A DNA stretch of 64,000 nucleotides, taken from NCBI GenBank assembly GCA_017390475.1, contig JAFPBO010000051.1, positions 124,001 through 188,000 of the forward strand. The letters are read 5' to 3'. This document shows, piece after piece, positions 28,679 to 35,425 of this stretch. Origin of the DNA: Loktanella sp. (GTDB lineage: Bacteria > Pseudomonadota > Alphaproteobacteria > Rhodobacterales > Rhodobacteraceae). The notes below the pieces were generated by a model. The model saw only the letters and a list, made by a program, of their open reading frames with translations. It was not told the origin of the DNA and searched no databases. Made by a program: the position numbers and the translations under genes. How positions within the stretch are numbered: the first letter of the stretch is position 1; the number at the start of each line of letters is the position of its first letter.

Positions 28679-28794
28679 ACGCCCCCGACAAAACCGCCAC
28701 GCGCGCGGTGTGGGTGCGGTATCTGCGCTTGGCGTTCGGCCTCGCAGCGGGCGGCTGCTGCGATCAGGGCTGCGGCGGCGGGGGATTGCGTCAT
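28675..28794 (-). CDS. 39-residue microprotein
   Basis: MTQSPAAAALIAAAARCEAE followed by a basic tail. ATGA overlaps on both sides support translation. It has one short helix and no recognisable function. Confidence 0.45.
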   Translation of the reverse strand: MTQSPAAAALIAAAARCEAERQAQIPHPHRARGGFVGGV

Positions 28795-28946
28795 GTTTTG
28801 CCCCCCATAAGCCAAACACCCATCCCAAGACCTAAAATCATGCCAAAGGTTAAGTGCGGCGAAGCCATGCCAACCCCTAAACCCGCCCCGTATCCCAAAA
28901 GAATGCCAACGGTTCCCCCTAAAAATACCATCATGCTTTTGCTCAT
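28791..28946 (-). CDS. 51-residue glycine-rich membrane protein
   Basis: Two hydrophobic segments rich in glycine (MMVFLGGTVGILLGYGAGLG and LTFGMILGLGMGVWLM) suggest a hairpin in the inner membrane. It is coupled by ATGA to both neighbours. It may act in superinfection exclusion, which is only a guess from size and place. Confidence 0.5.
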   Translation of the reverse strand: MSKSMMVFLGGTVGILLGYGAGLGVGMASPHLTFGMILGLGMGVWLMGGKT

Positions 28947-29155
28947 CTCCCATACCCCCAGACACACAGCAGCGCGCCCGCCACGACAAAGGCGGTGAAC
29001 CAGAACGCGCGGCGGCGTTGCTTGCGCTGGAAGATGCTGTATTCGGTGTCTAGCTGCACCGGCTCCCACTCGCTGCAACCGTCTGGGTAGCCCATGTCCC
29101 TGAGTTTGAGAAATTGCGCTGTCGTCAACGCGGGGCGGATGTTCTGGTGTATCAT
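28943..29155 (-). CDS. Small membrane-anchored protein
   Basis: A 70-residue protein with a soluble N-terminus (TTAQFLKLRDMGYPDGCSEW), a basic stretch RKQRRRAF and one C-terminal membrane segment (WFTAFVVAGALLCVWGYG). ATGA overlaps on both sides. Function unknown. Confidence 0.55.
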   Translation of the reverse strand: MIHQNIRPALTTAQFLKLRDMGYPDGCSEWEPVQLDTEYSIFQRKQRRRAFWFTAFVVAGALLCVWGYGR

Positions 29156-29640
29156 GACAGCACCTCGCGCACATGAATGATGCTGGGCCACATCAGCTTA
29201 GAGCAGGCGTCCTGCGCTTCTTGCAGGCTGTCGTATGCCTCGCAGCCTCCAACGATCCAGAACTCACGCAGCACGACAGGCGCGGGCTTGATGCGGTAGG
29301 CGTAATCTTTTATCCACCCGCCGTGCATTTTTTCTATCCATCTGGCATTAACCCAGACTTGGATATCCTTCCCTGCCATTTGCGCTTTTACCAACGCGCC
29401 CACTTGGGCATCACTCATGTCTTTCCACAGCACAGGCGTGTCGGGCTTGGCGTCGGATGCGCGGGATACAATGCGGAAAAGCGATACGTTGTAGTAGGAA
29501 ACGGGGCATCCATGAATGCAGTTGCGGTCATCCAGCCTGTATTCTTTTCCGACCACAAAATCAGAACCGGATTTGATGCACTCCACCACATCCCCCGGCT
29601 GCACGTTCAGTTCTTTCAGTGTCCGTCCTTCAGTCATCAC
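29152..29640 (-). CDS. Early phage protein of unknown function
   Basis: A 162-residue protein. The first third (LNVQPGDVVECIKSGSDFVV) looks like a small SH3-like or beta-barrel fold, and the middle has WKDMSDAQVGALVKAQMAGK. There is no family I can name. ATGA overlaps with both neighbours. Confidence 0.6.
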   Translation of the reverse strand: MMTEGRTLKELNVQPGDVVECIKSGSDFVVGKEYRLDDRNCIHGCPVSYYNVSLFRIVSRASDAKPDTPVLWKDMSDAQVGALVKAQMAGKDIQVWVNARWIEKMHGGWIKDYAYRIKPAPVVLREFWIVGGCEAYDSLQEAQDACSKLMWPSIIHVREVLS

Positions 29641-29864
29641 GCAAACTCCGCGTCTTGTGCCAGCGCATGAACCGCAATCAGCAGGTCAGCGGGCAGTGTT
29701 CGGGGGTCGCAATCGACGCCCAATATCGTCAGGCTGTGAATTGCGATACTATCGGGGTTGACTTCGGTTTCGGTTATCGTGCCGGGGCCGTAGTCATAGC
29801 GGTCAGATTCGGCCGTGAAGGTGACGTTGACCTCCTCGCCGATGTGTTGGGCTGTTGCGGTCAT
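29637..29864 (-). CDS. Small acidic protein
   Basis: A 75-residue acidic protein (MTATAQHIGEEVNVTFTAES, then DRYDYGPGTITETEVNPDS). The negative charge and small beta-type fold are features often found in phage anti-host or anti-defence proteins, but nothing specific is seen. ATGA coupled. Confidence 0.5.
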   Translation of the reverse strand: MTATAQHIGEEVNVTFTAESDRYDYGPGTITETEVNPDSIAIHSLTILGVDCDPRTLPADLLIAVHALAQDAEFA

Positions 29865-30316
29865 CGCGCGGCCCTCGCCTTTTTGTGAAGCTCAACGTGG
29901 TGCTTTCTGCAAAGCCACCAAACGTTCAGGGGCTTGCTGTAGTCCTCGTGGTGCGCGTCAACTTTTGTTTCGCCACAAACTTGGCAAGGCTGTCTGATTA
30001 AAGCGCCTGATTGTATGGCGCTTGCTACTTTCCAGCGGGCCTCGTGCCTGTATCGCAGCTCACCTTCCCGATATTTCTTTGCATTGCGCGCTTTTCTCGC
30101 TTTGACGCTAGGAATAGTTTTGTAAGTCTGTTCGTATTCCCTGTGGTATTCACTAGGCATACGAGTCCCGCTGACTGATTTACCTTCCGCCCTACGCTTA
30201 GCGCGGTTTTCTAGGTTCTGAGCCTTTCTGCACGGCTTGCAGACCCAGTATCCTTTTTTGAGTTGCGCCTGCGTTGGTTCGCAATCAGCACTGCACTTCC
30301 AGCATTTTTCAGTCAT
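29861..30316 (-). CDS. HNH-type zinc-binding endonuclease-like protein
   Basis: A 151-residue protein with an N-terminal Cys pair region (CWKCSADCEPTQAQL ... CKPCRKAQ) and a C-terminal CQVCGETKVDAHHEDYSKPL followed by WWLCRKHHVELH. This is the degenerate HNH/zinc pattern found in phage endonuclease-like proteins. A basic helix joins the two. It may bind or cut DNA. Confidence 0.65.
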   Translation of the reverse strand: MTEKCWKCSADCEPTQAQLKKGYWVCKPCRKAQNLENRAKRRAEGKSVSGTRMPSEYHREYEQTYKTIPSVKARKARNAKKYREGELRYRHEARWKVASAIQSGALIRQPCQVCGETKVDAHHEDYSKPLNVWWLCRKHHVELHKKARAAR

Positions 30317-30668
30317 GAGATTTCACCTTGGCGATTGCGGCGTCTAGCGCGTCCAATGCTTCGCTGCATGTTGTGCGAACCCCAAGTGATGGGATGTGCC
30401 AAATGCCAGTAAAGGCCCTGCCGCCGGTGCGTGTCATTTCAGACTGCATCACCGCCCCAAGAACCTGCGCCGCCTCCAGCAGTTCCGCGCTGTCCGTGGC
30501 GCGGGTGTTCCATGGATCGATGAATTGAGGAACGTGCCACCATGTTTGACCAGACAAAAGGCAATTGGCTGACGGGTGCTGAACCTTTTTAATATCCCGC
30601 GTGATGGGGCTTCCCAACACTTCCAAATTGCCACCACAGAAAGGGCATGGCTTGAGTGCATCCGTCAT
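30309..30668 (-). CDS. Lar-like zinc ribbon protein
   Basis: A 119-residue protein starting MTDALKPCPFCGGNLEVLG and ending its first part in DPWNTRA, the Lar restriction-alleviation pattern, though only the first CxxC is clear (a single C in PSANCLLSG follows). The second half is a helical domain (ELLEAAQVLGAVMQSEM). It is a relative of the N-terminus of the 27014-27817 product. Confidence 0.6.
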   Translation of the reverse strand: MTDALKPCPFCGGNLEVLGSPITRDIKKVQHPSANCLLSGQTWWHVPQFIDPWNTRATDSAELLEAAQVLGAVMQSEMTRTGGRAFTGIWHIPSLGVRTTCSEALDALDAAIAKVKSHD

Positions 30669-30835
30669 ACCCGCACCTCCCGATCCCAAGCGCGGCGGGG
30701 CATAGCTGCGCGCAATGTCGGGCGCGGTATCGACAGATCATGTGCGCCGAGCGTTGCGCGGATGCGTTGCTGCGGCGTCATCTGCGCAAGCGTCAGGCTG
30801 ATGCCGTCATTGCCGATGTAAAATCTTCCGTTCAT
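30665..30835 (-). CDS. 56-residue protein of unknown function
   Basis: MNGRFYIGNDGISLTLAQMT, then a basic tail (RPTLRAAMPRRAWDREVRV). The start could also be ATG 30847. It is ATGA-coupled to the Lar-like gene. Confidence 0.45.
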   Translation of the reverse strand: MNGRFYIGNDGISLTLAQMTPQQRIRATLGAHDLSIPRPTLRAAMPRRAWDREVRV

Positions 30836-30880
30836 GTCAGCCTCCATTGTGCTGTGTGTTGGGGGTGTCGGGGGCGCGGG

Positions 30881-31177
30881 TCATGGGGCGCTTTCCCGCT
30901 GCATAATCAGTTCTGCGATCTGGTCTGGCCAAACCCACCAGACGGGAAATGCGCCTTCATCTTCGGCCCGCTGAAAGTCGCCACCATTGCGGACACGACG
31001 CCCCTTTTGGTCGAAGCATAGGGCGGTGAAGTGTTCGCCCCGCCGGCCCTTCGCAGGGCCTTGATGCTCTGTGTTGTGATACTTCGGATGCGAGGTCAGG
31101 CACCGTGTCGCGCGGACAACCCACTCCCCGTGGCTTGCAAACGACTGGCCATCTATGGCTACGAAGGCGCGGGTCAT
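30881..31177 (-). CDS. Small protein of unknown function
   Basis: A 98-residue protein with many aromatic and charged residues (HGEWVVRATRCLTSHPKYHN, FPVWWVWPDQIAELIM). No motif is recognised. It overlaps the upstream gene by ATGA. Confidence 0.5.
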   Translation of the reverse strand: MTRAFVAIDGQSFASHGEWVVRATRCLTSHPKYHNTEHQGPAKGRRGEHFTALCFDQKGRRVRNGGDFQRAEDEGAFPVWWVWPDQIAELIMQRESAP

Positions 31178-31464
31178 GGGGTGACGCCTTTGGCCTTGGC
31201 GATGGCGGCGCGGTTGGCGTGGACAGCATCTGTCACGCGCTGATTGTTTTTCAGCGCAGGCACCGATTGCAAAAGCGTGTTTGCTTCTTCTAGCGCAGCC
31301 AGCAGATCATCAGCGGCTTCGCGGGCTGGCGTGGCAAGCAGGTATTCGGCTGCATCGTCAGCGAAATGGGCATCCCAGTTCCGCCACTTCCCCGAAACGC
31401 GATCACCCAATTTGGCTTCTTGCCAAGCCCATATCCGGTCCTGCGTGTGTGCTGTAACGCTCAT
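31174..31464 (-). CDS. Helical early phage protein
   Basis: A 96-residue alpha-helical protein (MSVTAHTQDRIWAWQEAKLG, then a helix-rich C-terminus ending AAIAKAKGVTP). Coupled by ATGA to 31461-31622 upstream. Function unknown. Confidence 0.5.
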   Translation of the reverse strand: MSVTAHTQDRIWAWQEAKLGDRVSGKWRNWDAHFADDAAEYLLATPAREAADDLLAALEEANTLLQSVPALKNNQRVTDAVHANRAAIAKAKGVTP

Positions 31465-31622
31465 GACGCCACCTGCGCGATCCGATAGCTGCGCCAGCCT
31501 TTTGTGGCGTGATACTGAACTTCGCGGCCATTCATCTTTTTCGTGATTAAGATGCGTTTGCCATATTCGCCCTGCCGTTTTGGCGAAGATGCTTTGCCCT
31601 TATTGTTTCGTGTGATTGCCAT
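31461..31622 (-). CDS. First gene of leftward operon, 53-residue basic protein
   Basis: MAITRNNKGKASSPKRQGEY and then GKRILITKKMNGREVQYHAT, strongly basic, suggesting nucleic-acid binding. It is the promoter-proximal gene of the leftward operon. Its stop overlaps the next start (TCATGA). Its place recalls early regulators such as N of lambdoid phages, but no sequence similarity supports that. Confidence 0.55.
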   Translation of the reverse strand: MAITRNNKGKASSPKRQGEYGKRILITKKMNGREVQYHATKGWRSYRIAQVAS

Positions 31623-31727
31623 TGTGTCGTTCCCTCTGTTGGCGAGGGGGCGATGCCTTGATCTGGGTCAATGTTTCGACTGGCAGATCGTGGTGTAGGC
31701 AGGGCGTCCCTCGTGTGTATGAGGGTG

Positions 31728-31756
31728 AGACTATCCACCAAATGTGGATCACGCAA
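31728..31756 (-). promoter_or_regulatory. Candidate leftward early promoter
   Basis: On the minus strand TTGCGT (31756-31751) and TAGTCT (31733-31728) are 17 bp apart, with the operator-like 13-mer at 31735-31747 in the spacer. It would drive the leftward operon from 31622. The -10 box is weak. Confidence 0.4.
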
Positions 31757-31821
31757 GGATAAAATCACATATTGTGGAAAATGATTGATACGGGTATGAA
31801 TCCACTAGCCACAACTTGCGG
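31735..31821. promoter_or_regulatory. Left operator cluster, three 13-bp sites
   Basis: CCACCAAATGTGG (31735-31747), TCACATATTGTGG (31765-31777) and CCACAACTTGCGG (31809-31821) fit the shared inverted-repeat pattern CCACA-N3-TGTGG. The middle one is identical to the site at 32256-32268. They lie between the leftward operon and the 57-residue gene at 31860, as expected for repressor or Cro binding. Confidence 0.65.
31772..31800 (+). promoter_or_regulatory. Candidate rightward promoter for the 31860 gene
   Basis: TTGTGG (31772-31777) and TATGAA (31795-31800) are separated by 17 bp. The -35 box overlaps the operator-like site at 31765-31777, so a repressor would block it. Confidence 0.4.
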
Positions 31822-31859
31822 GGTGTTGCTAGTATGTTCTCATCACAAAGGAGGGTAGT

Positions 31860-32033
31860 ATGCAGCAGGTAGATCAACGGCTGGACCGGATGATTCAGAT
31901 CGCCAATGAAACAGGCTTTTCGCTAGACGCTGTGGTGTCTGTAATGGGACGCTGCGATCAAAGCACCTTTGACGCGCTGTCAGATAAACCGTCACGCCTG
32001 CCAAGATATATGAAGTCTAGCGTCAGGCCGTAA
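31860..32033 (+). CDS. 57-residue protein overlapping the repressor 3' end
   Basis: MQQVDQRLDRMIQIANETGF, then SLDAVVSVMGRCDQSTFDAL. An excellent AAAGGAGG lies 6 bp before the ATG, and operators and a candidate promoter precede it. The last 76 bp overlap the repressor gene on the other strand, so transcription here would run antisense to the repressor message. Role unknown; possibly an antirepressor. Confidence 0.55.
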   Translation: MQQVDQRLDRMIQIANETGFSLDAVVSVMGRCDQSTFDALSDKPSRLPRYMKSSVRP

Positions 32034-32218
32034 AGCGCGCAAAGCCGTTCTGCCGACTCTACGGTGATACGGCGGATGCCGCCTTCCCAATTGTTCCACT
32101 GTGTAACGGTGAAGCCGTGCTTCACTGCCCACTGCTTTTGGTTCAGGTCAGAGAATCCTTCACGGATCGCTACAAGCCTGTCTGCTATATCTTTGTGGGG
32201 GGCGTCTTGATTCGTCAT
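31958..32218 (-). CDS. CI-like phage repressor (helix-turn-helix)
   Basis: An 86-residue helix-turn-helix protein. The recognition region is NQKQWAVKHGFTVTQWNNWE followed by GGIRRITVESAERLCALYGL, a typical XRE-type fold. There is no C-terminal cleavage domain, so it is not a LexA-like CI. The start at 32218 (MTNQDAPHKD) is preferred because operators lie between it and the Cro-like gene; the open frame runs upstream through them. No Shine-Dalgarno sequence is seen. Confidence 0.75.
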   Translation of the reverse strand: MTNQDAPHKDIADRLVAIREGFSDLNQKQWAVKHGFTVTQWNNWEGGIRRITVESAERLCALYGLTLDFIYLGRRDGLSDSASKVL

Positions 32219-32255
32219 AAGTGTGGATTTTACGAAAACATCGTTTTCATGCAAT

Positions 32256-32293
32256 TCACATATTGTGGTCTTGCAACGGTCCACAAAATGTGG
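32256..32293. promoter_or_regulatory. Right operator pair between repressor and Cro-like genes
   Basis: TCACATATTGTGG (32256-32268) and CCACAAAATGTGG (32281-32293) are 13-bp sites 25 bp apart, the second a perfect CCACA-N3-TGTGG repeat. They lie in the 88-bp gap between the divergent start codons. TTGCAA (32271-32276) with TTCAGT (32294-32299) is a possible rightward promoter that would give a nearly leaderless message. Confidence 0.7.
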
Positions 32294-32306
32294 TTCAGTC
32301 TGGTCC

Positions 32307-32573
32307 ATGATCACATCCCTAGAAGTAGCAGACGCCATTGGGCGCAAAAAGCTGTCAGACGCTCTAGGCGTCGGAACAACAGCCGTTAGCAACGCTGTGG
32401 TGCGGGGCTGGTTTCCTGCAACATGGTTCATAGTCGTTTCCGATCTGGCGAAGGAAAAGGGCTTAGAATGTCCGCCTTGCTTGTTCAAAATGGCTGTCGA
32501 TAAATCACAAAGTGTGGATTGCCCCGCGTCTATTCAAGGGCCGGAATCTACTCAGTCGGGCGGTGTCGTATGA
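32307..32573 (+). CDS. Cro-like/helix-turn-helix regulator
   Basis: An 88-residue protein. MITSLEVADAIGRKKLSDAL followed by GVGTTAVSNAVVRGWFPATW fits a Cro/YdaS-type helix-turn-helix. Divergent from the repressor with the operator pair between them, it should start the lytic program. The stop overlaps the methyltransferase start (ATGA). A sixth operator-like site lies inside its 3' end. Confidence 0.75.
   Translation: MITSLEVADAIGRKKLSDALGVGTTAVSNAVVRGWFPATWFIVVSDLAKEKGLECPPCLFKMAVDKSQSVDCPASIQGPESTQSGGVV
32505..32517. promoter_or_regulatory. Operator-like 13-mer inside cro-like gene
   Basis: TCACAAAGTGTGG fits the same pattern as the other five sites. It lies 53 bp before the methyltransferase start and could act on transcription of the rightward operon or as a distant looping site. 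Confidence 0.5.
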
Positions 32574-33676
32574 ACGCCCACTTTGGACATAACGAAATGA
32601 CTGCGCGTCTTGGCTTGCTTGCCGATGATGCAAAGAAGGCGCTGGTCCGTGTTGCTGCTGGTGAATCCGATACGATCGAAGGCTGGCTGGCCTATGGGTC
32701 TGCGCTGAATGAGGGGCGATCTTTATACCCAGATAAAGAGGGTGACAGGGCGTTTGGCGAATGGGTTGATGTGTCGCAACTTGCGACACATGCCGATGGC
32801 AAGCTGATAACTCGCGATGATCGCGCCGCAGCGATGTGGGCCGCTGCAAACCCAGATCAGTTTGCAGAAGCCCGCGAAGCGGGCAATGCGCGCACGGTGC
32901 GCGGTATCCATGCTAAATGGCAGGAAATAGACGATCAGCGCAAGCGCGAGGAAGCCGCCAAATTGGCAGAGCAAGCTCGCGCGAAAGCAGAAGCCGCAGC
33001 GCAAGAGGAATACGAAAACCGTAAGCGTTCAGAGGAGGCGCGCGGCGACGAAGAGCGACAAGAATACGCACGCAAGGCTGATGATGCCGAAAACGAGCGC
33101 GTTCAGTATGAAAACGAAACGAGGGCGTGGCAGGAAACAGCGGAAGCGCCAGAGCGTCCAAAGCTAGATCAAAAGAAAGCACACGTTGCCAACAACAGCG
33201 GCAATAACGAATGGTATACGCCAGCACCGTTTGTTGAGGCTGCGCGGGCTGTCATGGGCGGGTTTGATCTCGACCCTGCATCATCCGAAATCGCCAACCG
33301 CACAGTGCAGGCCGACCGCATATTCACCCAAGACGATGATGGCCTAAAGCAAGATTGGCCCATTGGCCGGGTATGGATGAACCCGCCCTACGCACAACCG
33401 CTGATGGGGCAGTTTGCAGACAAGTTTGCCGCCGAAATCCGTAAAGGTTCTGAGGGTGTCGTGCTGGTGAACAATGCAACAGAGACCGCATGGTTTCAAA
33501 CGATTGCAGCGGAATGTTCAGCAATTTGTTTTCCCAAGACACGCATCAGGTTCCTTGATCCTGATGGCAACCCCGGCGCGCCATTGCAGGGGCAGGCAAT
33601 CATTTATTGCGGGCCTGATGTTGACGCCTTCAAGGAAGCCTTTGGCGCTTTCGGTTTGGTGGTGTCTCATGGGTAA
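32570..33676 (+). CDS. Phage DNA N6-adenine methyltransferase with helical N-terminus
   Basis: A 368-residue protein. Residues about 210-360 are the phage Dam domain: NNEWYTPAPFVEAARAVMGG, FDLDPASSEIANRTVQADR and the catalytic VWMNPPYAQPL (NPPY). Residues 1-80 form a helical domain like those in plasmid or phage partition-type proteins (RLGLLADDAKKALVRVAAGE), and 110-200 are a long charged coiled coil. It may protect phage DNA from restriction. The recognition site is unknown. Confidence 0.85.
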   Translation: MNAHFGHNEMTARLGLLADDAKKALVRVAAGESDTIEGWLAYGSALNEGRSLYPDKEGDRAFGEWVDVSQLATHADGKLITRDDRAAAMWAAANPDQFAEAREAGNARTVRGIHAKWQEIDDQRKREEAAKLAEQARAKAEAAAQEEYENRKRSEEARGDEERQEYARKADDAENERVQYENETRAWQETAEAPERPKLDQKKAHVANNSGNNEWYTPAPFVEAARAVMGGFDLDPASSEIANRTVQADRIFTQDDDGLKQDWPIGRVWMNPPYAQPLMGQFADKFAAEIRKGSEGVVLVNNATETAWFQTIAAECSAICFPKTRIRFLDPDGNPGAPLQGQAIIYCGPDVDAFKEAFGAFGLVVSHG

Positions 33677-34214
33677 GTTTGAACAGGCTCTTGCCTTTGG
33701 GCAGATGGGCGAAAGCGCCATTTCAAAATGGTTGCAGTCGCGCGGCCATGCCGTGTTCCCTGCATATCAGGTTGAACACCAGACAGGCAAAGGGCCGCAG
33801 CTTTTCGCGGCGTCTGGCGATCTGGTATTACCGGACTTGCTGGCATTTCGCGCGGGCGAAGTCCGTTGGTTTGAAGCAAAGCACAAGACTTGCTTCACAT
33901 GGCATCGCATTTCTAGGCAGTGGACCACCGGTATCGACCTGCGTCACTACGGCGAATATCAGGAAGTTGCAGAACGCACATCCCTACCAGTTTGGTTGCT
34001 TTTCTGGCATCCAAAGGAGCAACCATCAGATAACGACCTTGCGTTCGGCTGTCCGGCTAAATGTCCGACTGGATTGTTTGGTGGCGATATCGCTGAGTTG
34101 ACGCAATGCGAAAACCACCGCTCAGACAGGCATGGCCGCACTGGCATGGTTTACTGGGCGCATAGCAGCCTTAAGCGCATCGCAGCGGACATATCCCAAC
34201 AGGTGACGGCATGA
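33669..34214 (+). CDS. PD-(D/E)XK nuclease-like protein
   Basis: A 181-residue protein. The pattern SGDLVLPDLLAFRAGEVRWF followed by EAKHKTCFTWHR looks like the Asp ... Glu-x-Lys core of PD-(D/E)XK nucleases. Start ATG 33669, overlapping the methyltransferase end by 8 nt. It could act in phage recombination or in pairing with the methyltransferase. Cleavage activity is inferred only. Confidence 0.6.
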   Translation: MGKFEQALAFGQMGESAISKWLQSRGHAVFPAYQVEHQTGKGPQLFAASGDLVLPDLLAFRAGEVRWFEAKHKTCFTWHRISRQWTTGIDLRHYGEYQEVAERTSLPVWLLFWHPKEQPSDNDLAFGCPAKCPTGLFGGDIAELTQCENHRSDRHGRTGMVYWAHSSLKRIAADISQQVTA

Positions 34215-34423
34215 CCGCGCTGACCGTCAAACAGCACACCGTCCTAGCGCACCTATCCGATGGCGACTGGCGTCAGGGCTATGAACTGGCCTCTGCTGGC
34301 GTTCTGGGCGTCCTACAGCGGCGTGAACTTATCCGCGACGATATGAGCGTCAAGGCCATGGAAGAACGCCTGTGGACCATCACACCGGATGGGCTGGCTG
34401 CGCTTGAAAGGGCCGGACAATGA
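34211..34423 (+). CDS. Small winged-helix protein
   Basis: A 70-residue protein; KQHTVLAHLSDGDWRQGYEL followed by VLQRRELIRDD and LWTITPDGLAALERAG fits a winged helix of the MarR type. ATGA coupling on both sides. It is probably a DNA-binding early regulator. Confidence 0.6.
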   Translation: MTALTVKQHTVLAHLSDGDWRQGYELASAGVLGVLQRRELIRDDMSVKAMEERLWTITPDGLAALERAGQ

Positions 34424-34887
34424 CCGCCCAAGAGACACCGACGCGCGGCGGTATATCCGCGCCCGAAGCCTCCCCAACTGCTGGCTTGTCGCCCTCCCTC
34501 GGCAAGCCAGCATTTTTGGGTGAGCGCACAATCGTTTTACCGTGGCCCCCCGCCGCCTTATCGCCAAACGCTAAGCGTAGGGGCCACTGGCGGGCATATG
34601 CGCCTGTCACCAAGGCCTACCGCCACGACTGCGCTGTAGAGGCCCTAGCGCAAGGCCTGCGGGCCTGTCCTGACCAGCCGTTGCACCTGTCGCTGACGTT
34701 CTGCCCGCCTGACAACCGCCGCCGCGATCTGGACGGGATGCTTGGCGCGTTCAAGGCGGGTTTAGACGCCCTGTCTGACGTGATGGGTGTCGATGACAGC
34801 CGGTGGGCTTTGTCTATCCGCAAGGGGGCAAAGGCCATGCGCGGGCTTGTTCTGGTGTCTATCACAGGAGGCGCAGATGCAGATTGA
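34420..34887 (+). CDS. rusA: RusA-family Holliday junction resolvase
   Basis: A 155-residue protein. LPWPPAALSPNAKRRGHW is the usual RusA start, and the acidic catalytic region is RRRDLDGMLGAFKAGLDALS followed by DVMGVDDSRW. RusA proteins cut Holliday junctions made during phage replication and recombination. The first 35 residues are not part of the fold, so a downstream start is possible. It overlaps the next gene by 11 nt. Confidence 0.85.
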   Translation: MTAQETPTRGGISAPEASPTAGLSPSLGKPAFLGERTIVLPWPPAALSPNAKRRGHWRAYAPVTKAYRHDCAVEALAQGLRACPDQPLHLSLTFCPPDNRRRDLDGMLGAFKAGLDALSDVMGVDDSRWALSIRKGAKAMRGLVLVSITGGADAD

Positions 34888-35233
34888 TATTGAGGCCATT
34901 GCTAAAATGCGGACGGACGGCCTGTCATACGACGACATAAAGGCACGGACAGGGCTTAGCCAGTCGTCAGTAGGCAACATGGTGCGGCTTGCAAAAAACG
35001 CTGGCCTGCTGGCTGAACGCGAAGTGCTGCATGACCGGAAATCCTTGGCCGAACGCGCTTGGATGGCATACGGCGTCCGGCTTGGGAAAACGACAGATGC
35101 CCTACGCGCACTTGACCGCGACCAGTTCGAATGGCTGGCGCGGGAAGCGGGCATGGTTGGCTGCGAAAGCATCGCCGAATACCTCACCGAACTGGTTCGC
35201 GATGCTCATGCGGAAGCGACAGAAAGCCTATGA
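34877..35233 (+). CDS. Helix-turn-helix early protein
   Basis: A 118-residue protein. SYDDIKARTGLSQSSVGNMV is a clear helix-turn-helix. The C-terminal half is helical. The start at 34877 (MQIDIEAIAKM) has GGAGG 7 bp upstream. It probably regulates or joins DNA replication. Confidence 0.65.
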   Translation: MQIDIEAIAKMRTDGLSYDDIKARTGLSQSSVGNMVRLAKNAGLLAEREVLHDRKSLAERAWMAYGVRLGKTTDALRALDRDQFEWLAREAGMVGCESIAEYLTELVRDAHAEATESL

Positions 35234-35352
35234 TTCGCTTGCATAATTCCAGCCATAATGCTAAACGAAACGGGCGGGAAGGCATTACCAGTGCCACCCC
35301 CGCCCTAAGACATATACAAACCTGTATGAGAGGTTCGACCAATGCCCTTTGA
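35230..35352 (+). CDS. 40-residue early ORF
   Basis: MIRLHNSSHNAKRNGREGIT, basic. Supported only by the ATGA overlap with the gene before it and by overlap with the next small ORF. Role unknown. Confidence 0.35.
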   Translation: MIRLHNSSHNAKRNGREGITSATPALRHIQTCMRGSTNAL

Positions 35353-35425
35353 GCATCAATATGGCGATTCCGCCGTATTTATCAATCCCTATTCTGACAA
35401 AGCTGACGCCACGGTGGCGATATGA
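35342..35425 (+). CDS. 27-residue early ORF
   Basis: MPFEHQYGDSAVFINPYSDK followed by ADATVAI. Its TGA overlaps the ATG of the initiator-like gene, so it may couple translation. Role unknown. Confidence 0.35.
   Translation: MPFEHQYGDSAVFINPYSDKADATVAI

Noticed and set aside
28675-28989. A 104-residue protein reading through the small membrane genes
   Set aside because: Only the last 39 codons have an ATGA-coupled start. The upstream part is an off-frame reading of the two membrane-protein genes.
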